From: Candidatus Poseidoniaceae archaeon
GTDB taxonomy: Archaea; Thermoplasmatota; Poseidoniia; Poseidoniales; Poseidoniaceae
Length of the DNA: 24,449 nt
Assembly (NCBI GenBank): GCA_013329295.1
Contig: DUKP01000227.1
Coordinates: 3,584-28,032 of the forward strand
Direction: 5' to 3'
Under the pieces are notes generated by a model. The model had not been told where the DNA came from. It ran no database searches and was given only the letters and a program-made list of their open reading frames with translations. The position numbers and the translations under genes were made by a program. Positions within the stretch are counted from its first letter, which is position 1. Each line of letters opens with the position of its first letter. Of this stretch, positions 14,679 through 22,257 are shown piece by piece.

Positions 14679-15278
14679 ATGGGAAGATTGTTTGGGCTAG
14701 TAGGATTGATTTTACTTTCCTTGATTTTAGTCCCAGGAATCGCTCAAGCACACTCAGCTAGTACCTTTAATGTAATAATTAAGCAAAACGATTTACAGCC
14801 CGGCACTACACAAATCGAATACAACGATTCGATAATGTGGTATAATGCAGATTCTAGAGAAAATGTAACCCAAAGGATTGTGTTCGATGCAGATGGCGAC
14901 GGCTTGTATAATGGTTCAGCAGATTGGGATTCAGGAGAAATCTATCAAGAATGCACGCCTCCATCAAATAACTCATCTTCAGATTGTAAAGAATCATTCA
15001 CAGTTTGGTTTAACGGCACATGGGGAGTAGGAGAATACAACTACCAGGCGCTTTCATCAAATGGAGATGTTCAAAACGGAACCATAACTGTCATTGAGCA
15101 TATTGAGGAAGTAACCGGTCCAGCAATAGGTAGTAGTTTTGGCTCATTCGACAATCAAGACACATCAAATGATGATGATAACGACGATGACGGCAAGAAA
15201 CAATTGCTATTATTATTGGCCGCAACTTCAGCCTTAGGCTCGATTATGTTGATTATACAATTAGTAAAAAGATCATGA
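14679..15278 (+). CDS. Secreted, C-terminally anchored cupredoxin-like protein
   Basis: 199 residues from ATG 14679. Signal peptide at 1-24 (LFGLVGLILLSLILVPGIAQA), an extracellular domain of about 115 residues, a Ser/Asp-rich linker (151-172, including DNDDDG) and a C-terminal membrane helix (175-196) with a basic tail. The domain pattern (IEYNDSIMWYNAD, 46-58, then a glycine turn GVGEYNY, 116-122, and a final strand GTITVIEH, 134-141) resembles cupredoxin or plastocyanin-type beta-sandwiches. However, I see no His-Cys-His-Met copper set, so it probably does not bind a blue-copper ion. A calcium-type loop DADGDGLYNGSADWD spans 70-84. Cys92 and Cys103 could form a disulfide. Role unknown; surface display is the safe statement. 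Confidence 0.78.
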   Translation: MGRLFGLVGLILLSLILVPGIAQAHSASTFNVIIKQNDLQPGTTQIEYNDSIMWYNADSRENVTQRIVFDADGDGLYNGSADWDSGEIYQECTPPSNNSSSDCKESFTVWFNGTWGVGEYNYQALSSNGDVQNGTITVIEHIEEVTGPAIGSSFGSFDNQDTSNDDDNDDDGKKQLLLLLAATSALGSIMLIIQLVKRS

Positions 15279-15290
15279 AATAATCATTGA

Positions 15291-16790
15291 TCATCCTTGA
15301 GTAATCAAATGGTGCATTGTCCTAACATGAATTCCAGTTGCGCCATTCTTGACCATAGTGTTGGTCTTAGCTCCCCAATAGGTTCCTGCAATGTCCATGT
15401 GCGCCCAAGTAATTTGTTCACCATCTTTGTCATAATCGACATTGGGTACGAATTGTTTCAAGAATGCAGCAGCAGTATTTGCTCCACCCCAGCGGCCAGC
15501 ACCAAGATTTCTGGTATCGGCGATTTTTGAATCGGTCATTTCCTTTTCGAATGCTGGTAGTAGAGGCATTGGCCATGCTAACTCATCTACTGCATTACCT
15601 GCATCATGGATACGAGTTCTAAACTCATCATTATTTGACCATAGTCCAGTTGCTTCGTGACCAAGTGCAACAACGCAAGCACCAGTTAAGGTAGCGAAGT
15701 CAACAATATATTCGGGATTAAATTCTCCTGCCTTCCAAAGTCCATCTGACAATACCAGTCTTCCTTCGGCATCAGTGTTTAGGATTTCTATGGTTTTGCC
15801 AGATAGGCCTTTGATGACATCTCCAGGCCTTGTTGCATTAGCAGCAGGCATGTTTTCAGCCATGCAGGTTATTCCTACAACCTTGCCTTTGTGGCCAGTT
15901 TGAGCTAAGGCTTCCATGGTTCCAAATACGGTTGCTGAGCCACCCATATCATACTTCATTTCATCCATATTAGCGCCAGGCTTTAGTGAAATACCACCGG
16001 TATCGAAAGTAATGCCTTTACCGACTAGAACTGGACACTTGCCTTTGACATCTTTATTCATTTCAAAGATGACCATGCATGGTTTGCGAGATGAACCCTT
16101 GCCAACAGCAACCAAACCTCCCATACCAGCCTTCAAAGCTTGATCATAATTGATTATAGTCACATCGACATTGTCGTATTGCTTAGCCCATTCCCATGCA
16201 CGATCAGAAAATTCTTCAGGATACATATCATTTGGAGGACAGTTTCCAAGATCTCTAGAAAGATGCACTCCCTTAGTAATGCCTCGATAATTTTCCACCA
16301 TAGAGGTCAATTCTCCAGCTTCCTTTTCACTACATGCTAAACGAATCTGTTTAACGCCCTCGTCGTCTTTATCATCTTCATCTTTCATCTTGTAATGGTC
16401 ATATGAATAATCTCTAAGCATCATGCCCTCGGCAAACGCAGCCATATGCGCAACGCCAGCGTTGGAGAATCGTACAGTGAAATCATTACCGTGAATTTTT
16501 TTGATACTGGCAAATACAGCAGCGCCGGCCTTTCTGTAATCATGAACAGTGATTGAGTCGGCCTTTCCTAGTCCGGCAAGAATGATTTTACCATCTTCAC
16601 CCCCAACTAAAGATAATGTCGTTTTTGATTTTGCTTTGAAATCGCCATCACTAAGCACTTTGTTGATTTGTGCTTTCGTCGATTGTGGCAAACCTCTTTC
16701 ACAGTCTTCAGGTATTGATTCAGTTCCTTCGACCATTGGAAGAATTAGTGTTCCATTGATGTTATCATTTACGCTTACAGTCATTTCCAT
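15291..16790 (-). CDS. pepA: Leucyl aminopeptidase (M17 family)
   Basis: 499 residues from ATG 16790. Cytosolic two-metal exopeptidase that releases N-terminal residues. All active-site residues are present: Lys258 and Asp263 in GKGITFDTGG (257-266), Lys270, Asp281 in MKYDMGGSA (278-286), Asp340, Glu342 and Arg344 in NTDAEGRL (338-345). These equal bovine LAP residues with a constant offset of 8, and length is normal. The C-terminus has the usual WAHMDIAGT (462-470). A TTG at 16829 would extend the frame by 13 odd residues (KCCRSYAI) and overlap the carboxypeptidase stop; AGGCGAT just before ATG 16790 makes the ATG more credible. An acidic insertion (KDEDDKDDEG, 136-145) lies between domains. 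It follows the exported carboxypeptidase in a minus-strand operon. Confidence 0.95.
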   Translation of the reverse strand: MEMTVSVNDNINGTLILPMVEGTESIPEDCERGLPQSTKAQINKVLSDGDFKAKSKTTLSLVGGEDGKIILAGLGKADSITVHDYRKAGAAVFASIKKIHGNDFTVRFSNAGVAHMAAFAEGMMLRDYSYDHYKMKDEDDKDDEGVKQIRLACSEKEAGELTSMVENYRGITKGVHLSRDLGNCPPNDMYPEEFSDRAWEWAKQYDNVDVTIINYDQALKAGMGGLVAVGKGSSRKPCMVIFEMNKDVKGKCPVLVGKGITFDTGGISLKPGANMDEMKYDMGGSATVFGTMEALAQTGHKGKVVGITCMAENMPAANATRPGDVIKGLSGKTIEILNTDAEGRLVLSDGLWKAGEFNPEYIVDFATLTGACVVALGHEATGLWSNNDEFRTRIHDAGNAVDELAWPMPLLPAFEKEMTDSKIADTRNLGAGRWGGANTAAAFLKQFVPNVDYDKDGEQITWAHMDIAGTYWGAKTNTMVKNGATGIHVRTMHHLITQG

Positions 16791-16825
16791 GTTATCGCCT
16801 GTGATGGCGTATGACCGACAGCATT

Positions 16826-18226
16826 TCAATTATCGTGTGCATCAGATTGACAGAATTCTTCGATTTCTTCATCCTCAGGACGCAGTATTGCTGCCAAGCC
16901 AACAACAGAAGCGATTACTGTTAACGGGTTGAAAATCCCGTATCCAAACAATCCTTCAGAATCTTTGCCGGAACCTGATTTAACAACACTAGAATTAATT
17001 GATTCAGTAACCCATGTTGAGGAATTTATTACACGCTTTTGGTAATACATTTGCCATGCACCGTCAGAGGAAATATCAATTGCCGAAATATCAAGTTCAA
17101 CAATCGTGCTGTTGGTTGCATTAACTGTGAAAGCATCAGATGTCCAGGCAATTTCTCCATCAGAATCCACATATTGCAAAGTAGCATTGGAGGTTGATGC
17201 TTGACCATGATTAACCACATCAAGAGTTACCGAATTACTTGACAGTTCTAGTGAGCGAACATCAAGCCGCGCTCTCCAGTACCACACATTGTTGATCAAA
17301 TACCTCATAACATCCATTTCTTCTTCCAATCTGTCGTTGAGATTTTCAAAAGAGCCAGGAATAAACTGTTCATCATCTGTTTCAAAGGTAAATGTTGGAA
17401 AACCCATCACTCCATAACCATAATCTCTACTGGTTCCACAATTTGGATACAGCCCTTGGTTAGCATTTTGAATTGGAATACTCGAAATATTGGCGTGCAC
17501 ATCATCTCTTATTTGCCAAAATAATTCCCAGTCAGCAGGTTGATGAGCCCACTTACCCCAAGGGTACAACATAATCCAAACACCCGTATGCATAGTAACG
17601 TAGAGGTCGGCATCAGAAACATATTCATTCATGTAAATTGAATTATACATTGTTTCAGATTCGCTAAATGCACTGCTGCCGGGCTGTGTAGTTGGACAAG
17701 TATTCCAATAGTGGTCGTAGTTCCTATTCAAATCTACTTGATTGATATTCCAGCGAGTATCTATGTCATTACCATCTGGGTTTAGCATAATTAAAACATG
17801 AACTTCTGTATTTCTTAATACATTAATCGCTTCTTCATTACCTTCAACCCACCCATCTATGTACCATTTTGCCGATAGCCATGCTAATGCAGTTCCCAGA
17901 TATTCATTTCCATGATGCCCTCCATCAATGTAAATGATTTCTTTTGGGCTTCCATCTTCCTTGGTCTCAATAGACCAATCCGACAATCTAACTACCCACA
18001 AAGCTCTACCAAGTTCAGACTCACCAGCACTCATCAAGTCAACAATCTCTGGATAGTCATCAGCCCACTCATTGACTTCAATAGTCATAGCCGCCCATGT
18101 CATATGGACATGACTATCGATAGGGTCGCCAGGCCACATGCCGTTTTCATTAGATTCAGTTTGCGCGCATGCTACAGGAATCGATGCGAGCAGCATGGAT
18201 AAGACAAGACCAACAGCCACTCGCAT
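16826..18226 (-). CDS. Exported M14-family zinc carboxypeptidase
   Basis: 466 residues. An N-terminal signal peptide (1-21, VGLVLSMLLASIPVACA) directs export; Cys20 may be incidental. The catalytic domain has the first zinc ligands HxxE at His105-Glu108 (GGHHGNEYLG), substrate motif NRN (167-169 in VDLNRNYDHYW), third zinc ligand His213 (TMHTG) and catalytic Glu282 (FTFETDD), all in M14 order. This is followed by a beta-rich domain (320-415, like a CARDB/adhesion module) with several N-glycosylation-type sequons, a linker and a C-terminal helix (425-448, YGIFNPLTVIASVVGLAAIL) with an acidic tail, so the protein is probably held at the cell surface. It should trim peptides outside the cell. 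Just 36 bp lie between its stop and the likely aminopeptidase start. Confidence 0.92.
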   Translation of the reverse strand: MRVAVGLVLSMLLASIPVACAQTESNENGMWPGDPIDSHVHMTWAAMTIEVNEWADDYPEIVDLMSAGESELGRALWVVRLSDWSIETKEDGSPKEIIYIDGGHHGNEYLGTALAWLSAKWYIDGWVEGNEEAINVLRNTEVHVLIMLNPDGNDIDTRWNINQVDLNRNYDHYWNTCPTTQPGSSAFSESETMYNSIYMNEYVSDADLYVTMHTGVWIMLYPWGKWAHQPADWELFWQIRDDVHANISSIPIQNANQGLYPNCGTSRDYGYGVMGFPTFTFETDDEQFIPGSFENLNDRLEEEMDVMRYLINNVWYWRARLDVRSLELSSNSVTLDVVNHGQASTSNATLQYVDSDGEIAWTSDAFTVNATNSTIVELDISAIDISSDGAWQMYYQKRVINSSTWVTESINSSVVKSGSGKDSEGLFGYGIFNPLTVIASVVGLAAILRPEDEEIEEFCQSDAHDN

Positions 18227-18275
18227 GATATTCCCTACTTATTGCACAACAAAAACGCTTTGATGTTACGCAACT

Positions 18276-18698
18276 TCACCAATCGCTGGTGAAAGCGTTT
18301 GGATTAACGACTTTTTCAGACTCCCTAGTCCAAATCTGTCCAGCGTCACCACTTGAATAAACATCACCGAAAGGATCGATTTCTTCGGTTTTCTTACTGC
18401 GTTGCATATAAGCCTCAACACTCTCACGCAAGTCTGGCTTAAACTTCCAGTAGTGGATACGCCACTCGCGACCATCCCACAAAGTAGTTTCTTCACTTTC
18501 AGTAGTCAGTAGATTGTAATCTTGGAACATGTAAAACAGGTTTCTATCAGTTGGTTCTAGAGCATTATCAATAATTCGATTGTAAAAACCAAAAAATCCT
18601 AACGCGTGTTCGGCCATACCTTGAGCAACTTCACTATCCATCTCCAAGTCGATATGTTGCTGAATTGCTTTGGTTAATTCTCCTAATGTCATTCCCAT
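18276..18698 (-). CDS. DUF6015-like conserved protein
   Basis: 140 residues from ATG 18698. The central block LGFFGFYNRIIDNALEP and NLFYMFQDYNLLTTESEE followed by WDGREWRIHYWKFK (about 35-92) matches what I remember of the DUF6015 family of Thermoplasmata-type archaea, where FYM, LLTT.EEETTL and REWRIHYW are conserved. No enzymatic motif is seen; the fold may be winged-helix-like (inference). The tail (95-140, RSKKTEEIDPFGDVYSSGDAG) is hydrophilic and likely flexible. The frame is open to ATG 18845, but this would overlap the divergent agmatinase gene; ATG 18698 is supported by a GGGGGT stretch (18705-18710) and a TATA box at 18761-18768. It is followed after 49 bp by the carboxypeptidase gene. 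Confidence 0.75.
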   Translation of the reverse strand: MGMTLGELTKAIQQHIDLEMDSEVAQGMAEHALGFFGFYNRIIDNALEPTDRNLFYMFQDYNLLTTESEETTLWDGREWRIHYWKFKPDLRESVEAYMQRSKKTEEIDPFGDVYSSGDAGQIWTRESEKVVNPNAFTSDW

Positions 18699-18821
18699 CA
18701 AAATACCCCCGGCCCCGACTTTCAGTCTTAGAACACTATTAATTATTGTAAGCCGACCCATATTAAATCTTCGGTGAAAATGGCTTTTTTTTACTGACAT
18801 CCGGCAAAACGTGTCCGCAAA
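18699..18821. promoter_or_regulatory. Divergent promoter region of DUF6015 and the polyamine cluster
   Basis: 123 bp between head-to-head starts. On the minus strand ATTTAATA (18768-18761) is a good TATA box, giving a transcript start near 18740 and a leader of about 40 bases that contains GGGGGT. On the plus strand the only AT-rich element is a T-run (about 18784-18793) 30 bp before ATG 18822, a weaker box. No inverted repeats for an operator were found by eye. Confidence 0.45.
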
Positions 18822-19790
18822 ATGACACCAAACGCTCAATACCACAAAGGCCTGCCAAGGTTCGTGGCAGAGGAGTTTGTTGAAGGCAATTTCTTGGGTT
18901 TGCCTAGCAAGCCCGGCAATGCAGATGTTGTTATTTTACAGGTTCCATATGAATTGACAACTTCTTATGGCCAAGGAACAGCACAAGGCCCAGCAGCCTG
19001 TATTACGGCAAGCGGACAAGTCGAATTATTTGATCCAATACTCGGTGAAGATTTGCCAGCTGGATACAATATTCACACAGCCCCTGAGTGGAATGGCGAA
19101 GGCAATACTCTAGAACAACAATTAGCAAATATCTCAAACTATCTTGCTAAATGGAATAATGGAACAACATTTCCAGTAATATTGGGTGGAGAGCACGGTA
19201 TATTGCCGCCAATCATCAAATCGCTTACCAATCATCCAGCAATAGATGGAGATTATTCTAAGTTAAATATAGTTCAAATCGACGCCCATGCCGATTTGCG
19301 TGAGGAATTAGATGGCGAGCCATTTTCACATGCCTGTGCCGCCTCAAGAGCTATGGATTATGGCCTCAAACACCTCTATCAAATCGGTATCCGTGCCTTT
19401 TCTAAGGAAGAATATGAACGAATCAATACGGATGAAAAAATAACGACATTTTTTGCAGCAGACATCCTTCGAAATAATGCCAAATGGCAAAAATGCCTTG
19501 ATGCACTTAGAGCAATCGAGGGACCAGTCCATTTGACAATTGATATCGACGGCCTTGATGGTAGCATAGTTCCTTCCACAGGCACGCCAGTCCCTGGAGG
19601 GCTAAATTTTTGGCAAGCAGTAGAAATAATTGAAGCATTATTTTCTGCACCTAATGCAAAGATTATCAGCATGGATGTTAATGAGATAGTGCCTCAAAAA
19701 GACACTCCATTAACACAATTTACTGCAGCAATGCTTGCTACAAAAGGTATAGTAAACCACATAAATAAAAGAAAATCCAATCGGTGGTAA
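18822..19790 (+). CDS. speB: Agmatinase-type ureohydrolase (SpeB/arginase family)
   Basis: 322 residues. Two-manganese ureohydrolase. The complete metal set is present: His125 (GGEHG, 122-126), Asp154, His156 and Asp158 in QIDAHADLRE (152-161), and Asp241/Asp243 in TIDIDGLDGSIVPSTGTP (239-256). The nearby FSHA (168-171) is the usual substrate-loop position. Agmatinase converts agmatine to putrescine and urea; arginase, guanidinobutyrase or formiminoglutamase activities occur in the family, but the next gene (a pyruvoyl decarboxylase) and a DHS-like gene make agmatinase most likely. The usual metal-loop sequence DVLDP is GLDGS here, a small divergence from standard agmatinases. First gene of the polyamine operon, with 22 bp to the next gene. 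Confidence 0.9.
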   Translation: MTPNAQYHKGLPRFVAEEFVEGNFLGLPSKPGNADVVILQVPYELTTSYGQGTAQGPAACITASGQVELFDPILGEDLPAGYNIHTAPEWNGEGNTLEQQLANISNYLAKWNNGTTFPVILGGEHGILPPIIKSLTNHPAIDGDYSKLNIVQIDAHADLREELDGEPFSHACAASRAMDYGLKHLYQIGIRAFSKEEYERINTDEKITTFFAADILRNNAKWQKCLDALRAIEGPVHLTIDIDGLDGSIVPSTGTPVPGGLNFWQAVEIIEALFSAPNAKIISMDVNEIVPQKDTPLTQFTAAMLATKGIVNHINKRKSNRW

Positions 19791-19812
19791 TCAAGGTAAC
19801 AGGGGGAATAGT

Positions 19813-20190
19813 ATGGCCAATGCTCACGGAGTTCACATTCTAGCTGACTATACTGGTTTTTTTCCAAAACTCGATAATACCGGAGAATGGATACTTTCTT
19901 TGATGGAACAAGTCATTGATGAGAGTACAGCAAATAGAGTCCATTCACATATCGAGGAATTTGATGGAACATCTTCACCTCCAGGTTTTGCTGCTGTAGT
20001 TTTATTGGATGAAAGCCATCTAACCGCCCATTGTTATTCAGAGAAAGGTTGGCTTTCAATCGATTGTTTTACTTGTGGCTCAACCAATCCAGGCGCAATT
20101 ATCGATGCTATGCATTCAGCAATTCAAGATGCTTCACCTGGTATAAAACTTGAGAAACGCAAAACAGAAGCAAGATTTACCAACGGGTGA
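19813..20190 (+). CDS. speH: Pyruvoyl-dependent AdoMet decarboxylase family proenzyme (AdoMetDC or ArgDC)
   Basis: 125 residues, the length of the archaeal/bacterial class 1b enzyme. Self-cleavage is expected between Glu67 and Ser68 in LLDESHLTAH (64-73), Ser68 becoming the pyruvoyl group; His73 and Cys88 (FTCGS, 86-90) fit the processing and proton-donor residues. The other conserved segment GVHILADYTG (6-15) matches the family's GxH..lD start. Most members decarboxylate S-adenosylmethionine to supply aminopropyl groups for spermidine; in Crenarchaeota a close paralogue decarboxylates arginine to agmatine, which would feed the preceding agmatinase. The sequence alone does not settle this. 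GGGGG at 19802-19806 precedes ATG 19813. The stop overlaps the ribosome site of the next gene. Confidence 0.88.
   Translation: MANAHGVHILADYTGFFPKLDNTGEWILSLMEQVIDESTANRVHSHIEEFDGTSSPPGFAAVVLLDESHLTAHCYSEKGWLSIDCFTCGSTNPGAIIDAMHSAIQDASPGIKLEKRKTEARFTNG
20185..20190 (+). promoter_or_regulatory. Shine-Dalgarno site overlapping the decarboxylase stop codon
   Basis: GGGTGA includes the TGA stop of the pyruvoyl enzyme and lies 4 bases before ATG 20195. It implies coupled translation and shows that the upstream in-frame extension of the next gene (to TTG 20150) is not used. Confidence 0.6.
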
Positions 20191-20194
20191 GCAA

Positions 20195-21142
20195 ATGACA
20201 ATTCGAGATTTTGTTGATACATATTTCCACCATTTCAATGCTGGAGAGGTTAGGAAAGCAGCCCAATCACTCGCCCAATTTCTTTCCGATGGTGGCAAAA
20301 TTTTCCTAACCTTAGCCGGTGCAATGAGCACAGCAAGACTTGGAAAAGTTCTGGCTCCAATGATCAACTCCGGCTATATAGCTGGCATTTCATGTACGGG
20401 TGCTAATTTAGAAGAAGACGTATTTCTCCTTGCTGCTAATTCACATTACCAATCGATAGAAGATTGGCGTAGCCTATCTGCAGACGATGATGCTGATTTA
20501 TTAGAAAAAAAACTCAACAGAGTAACCGATGTATGCATTCCCGAAGACCAAGCAATTAGAGCGATTGAAAAAGCCATATTTTCGCTTTGGCAAGAATATT
20601 CGACTGCGCAACAGTCAGCATTGCCGCACGAATTTTTCTATCAAATGCTACTGAATAATCAGCTAATAATTGATGGCAACCCAGATGATAGTTGGGTTTT
20701 GGCTGCCGCTAAGCACAATCTTCCACTATTTGTTCCAGGTTGGGAAGATTCAACACTTGGTAATATTTTTGCATCCCATGTAATTCAATCAGACATCGAT
20801 CCATCAGTTGTCAAGAGCGGAATACACTATATGACCGAGTTAGCAAAATGGTATGAGTCACAAACAACACAGTTAGCATTTTTTCAAATCGGTGGAGGCA
20901 TTGCTGGAGACTTCCCAATATGTGTGGTACCGATGTTAAATCAAGATTTACAGCGCCAAGTTCCTTTATGGTCATGGTTTTGCCAAATCAGTGAAGCAAA
21001 TCCATCGTATGGAGGTTATTCAGGTGCTCCACCTAATGAAAAAATAACTTGGGGGAAACTGGCTAAAGAAACTCCGAAATTTGTCATTGAAAGTGACGCG
21101 ACCATTGTTGCACCACTAATCTTTGCATACCTACTAGAATGA
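20195..21142 (+). CDS. Deoxyhypusine-synthase-family enzyme, bacterial DHS-like type
   Basis: 315 residues from ATG 20195. Fold-level family: NAD-dependent enzymes that move the aminobutyl group of spermidine or putrescine. The catalytic lysine is Lys288 in ITWGKLAKE (284-292). Conserved stretches are LTLAGAMSTARLG (39-51), ISCTGANLEEDVF (65-77), STLGNIFASHVI (186-197), FFQIGGGIAGDFPICVVPML (229-248) and FVIESDATIVAPLIFA (296-311). In human and typical archaeal DHS the GGG motif continues with KHH (including an active-site His) and the following block is EFDGSDSGARPDE; here it is AGDFPI and SYGGYSGAPPNE, which I recall from the bacterial DHS-like (SpeY/homospermidine-related) group. Function may be deoxyhypusine or homospermidine formation. 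Third gene of the polyamine operon, starting 4 bp after the decarboxylase stop. Confidence 0.87.
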   Translation: MTIRDFVDTYFHHFNAGEVRKAAQSLAQFLSDGGKIFLTLAGAMSTARLGKVLAPMINSGYIAGISCTGANLEEDVFLLAANSHYQSIEDWRSLSADDDADLLEKKLNRVTDVCIPEDQAIRAIEKAIFSLWQEYSTAQQSALPHEFFYQMLLNNQLIIDGNPDDSWVLAAAKHNLPLFVPGWEDSTLGNIFASHVIQSDIDPSVVKSGIHYMTELAKWYESQTTQLAFFQIGGGIAGDFPICVVPMLNQDLQRQVPLWSWFCQISEANPSYGGYSGAPPNEKITWGKLAKETPKFVIESDATIVAPLIFAYLLE

Positions 21143-21157
21143 AAAATAGTTTTGAGT

Positions 21158-21164
21158 AAGGAGG
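21158..21164 (+). promoter_or_regulatory. Shine-Dalgarno site AAGGAGG
   Basis: AAGGAGG lies 8 bases before ATG 21173 and selects that start over the in-frame TTG at 21152. Confidence 0.7.
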
Positions 21165-21172
21165 CAACTGAC

Positions 21173-22207
21173 ATGGCAGAACCAAAAGACAGGTATTTTC
21201 TGATTGAATACTTGGTAATAGCGGCAGTAATTTTTACTGCCACATCATTGTATTTTGAAGAATCCGCCCAAGAATCAAATGATTTGGAATTGATTTCATT
21301 AACTGGCACAATCGAATTATCGACTAGAGATTCAATGGATACTTTTGGGTTGCAGAATTTCAAAACCGGAGCAATAGCCAATCTAAATCTTTCAGTAAAT
21401 TCAATTCAAGTGCCTGAATGCGCAACATGTACAACCACTACCTCAGGAAATATGTTACATGGGGAGATAATAATCACTGAATTATTTGACTTCGAAAACC
21501 GACTTGGGAGAGTGGAAGGCAATCTAAATTTCACTCATTTACTGACTTTTTCGAGTTCACAATATGTTATTACTGAACAGGTTTACTTTCATTGGTCTGC
21601 TGGAGATATAGAATCCTCTTGGAAATTAACCTTAAATCACGACCCTCCACGATGGTTGCCTAAATATGACATAAACACCTTATTTGTCGAAACAGAACTC
21701 GGCCTAGAATCAAGGGCTGGCCCAGAACTACTGATAAAAAGTCCAAGTACTAACCAAAGAATAATCCATGCTTGTTTACCGGATAGTTTCCTTTGTAAAA
21801 GTTCTTCACCAGACGCTTTGCTAATAGCGAATTATGGCCCAGTTCAAGAAGAAATACTCGTCTCAGATTCGATGGAATGGCACCTTCACAATCTAAGCAA
21901 CTATTCACATGCAAATATTATGGACAGCTTTGCAGATGAACTCTTGCCGTTGGAAAATTCAATTCCCAACCAATATGGATTTACTCCATGGCCGGAGCCA
22001 GAATTAGTTAATGCTTCCACATATCTTATCGAAGACCAAGATACTAGAATTCTTCCACTTTCAATTTGGTTTAATTCAATTGATTTAACGCCTATACAAA
22101 TCGATCTTTTTGGCCAAAGTGTAGTTTACATGAAAAACGAATCATATAGCGTTTACAATATTTTAAACTCCGATGGTAGTATGAAAGTTGGTTTAGTAAT
22201 TTATTGA
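21173..22207 (+). CDS. Uncharacterised membrane-anchored extracellular protein
   Basis: 344 residues. One membrane helix at 9-27 (FLIEYLVIAAVIFTATSLY) near the N-terminus acts as a signal anchor; the remaining roughly 315 residues are hydrophilic, rich in Ser, Thr, Asn and aromatic residues, and alternate in the way of beta-strands. Cysteines come as close pairs (83/86 in PECATC and 201/208 in CLPDSFLC), likely disulfides outside the cell. There are many N-x-S/T sequons (for example NLS 72-74 and NFT 119-121), so glycosylation is possible. I recognise no enzyme motif. It lies 30 bp after the DHS-like gene with a strong ribosome site, so it may be read with the polyamine operon, but the link in function is unclear. 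Confidence 0.78.
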   Translation: MAEPKDRYFLIEYLVIAAVIFTATSLYFEESAQESNDLELISLTGTIELSTRDSMDTFGLQNFKTGAIANLNLSVNSIQVPECATCTTTTSGNMLHGEIIITELFDFENRLGRVEGNLNFTHLLTFSSSQYVITEQVYFHWSAGDIESSWKLTLNHDPPRWLPKYDINTLFVETELGLESRAGPELLIKSPSTNQRIIHACLPDSFLCKSSSPDALLIANYGPVQEEILVSDSMEWHLHNLSNYSHANIMDSFADELLPLENSIPNQYGFTPWPEPELVNASTYLIEDQDTRILPLSIWFNSIDLTPIQIDLFGQSVVYMKNESYSVYNILNSDGSMKVGLVIY

Positions 22208-22229
22208 TAAGCAAGTATGGTGATGGTTA

Positions 22230-22235
22230 TTTATA
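22230..22235 (+). promoter_or_regulatory. TATA box of the large secreted protein (leaderless)
   Basis: TTTATA (within TTATTTATAC, 22227-22236) is centred 25-26 bp before ATG 22258. No Shine-Dalgarno site precedes the ATG, so the transcript should begin at or beside the start codon. Confidence 0.62.
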
Positions 22236-22257
22236 CGACTTGATTTTTAAATCAGTC

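Noticed and set aside
16791..16829. TTG 16829 as start of the leucyl aminopeptidase, with a TTGA overlap of the carboxypeptidase stop
   Set aside because: The added residues are not typical, and AGGCGAT precedes ATG 16790. Still possible, but less likely.
18784..18793. T-run as a transcription terminator
   Set aside because: It lies upstream of both neighbouring genes in a divergent gap, where no transcript should end; it is better read as part of a promoter.
18699..18845. Longer N-terminus of the DUF6015 protein up to ATG 18845
   Set aside because: It would overlap the start of the divergent agmatinase gene and cover the TATA box at 18761-18768; the added residues are not family-like.
20150..20194. 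Extension of the DHS-like protein to TTG 20150
   Set aside because: It overlaps the decarboxylase end; GGGTGA 4 bases before ATG 20195 is a much better signal.
6943..22207. Possible homology between the symporter tail and the anchored protein at 21173
   Set aside because: Both are beta-rich with paired cysteines and a similar TG-N/T-L start, but I cannot align them convincingly by eye.
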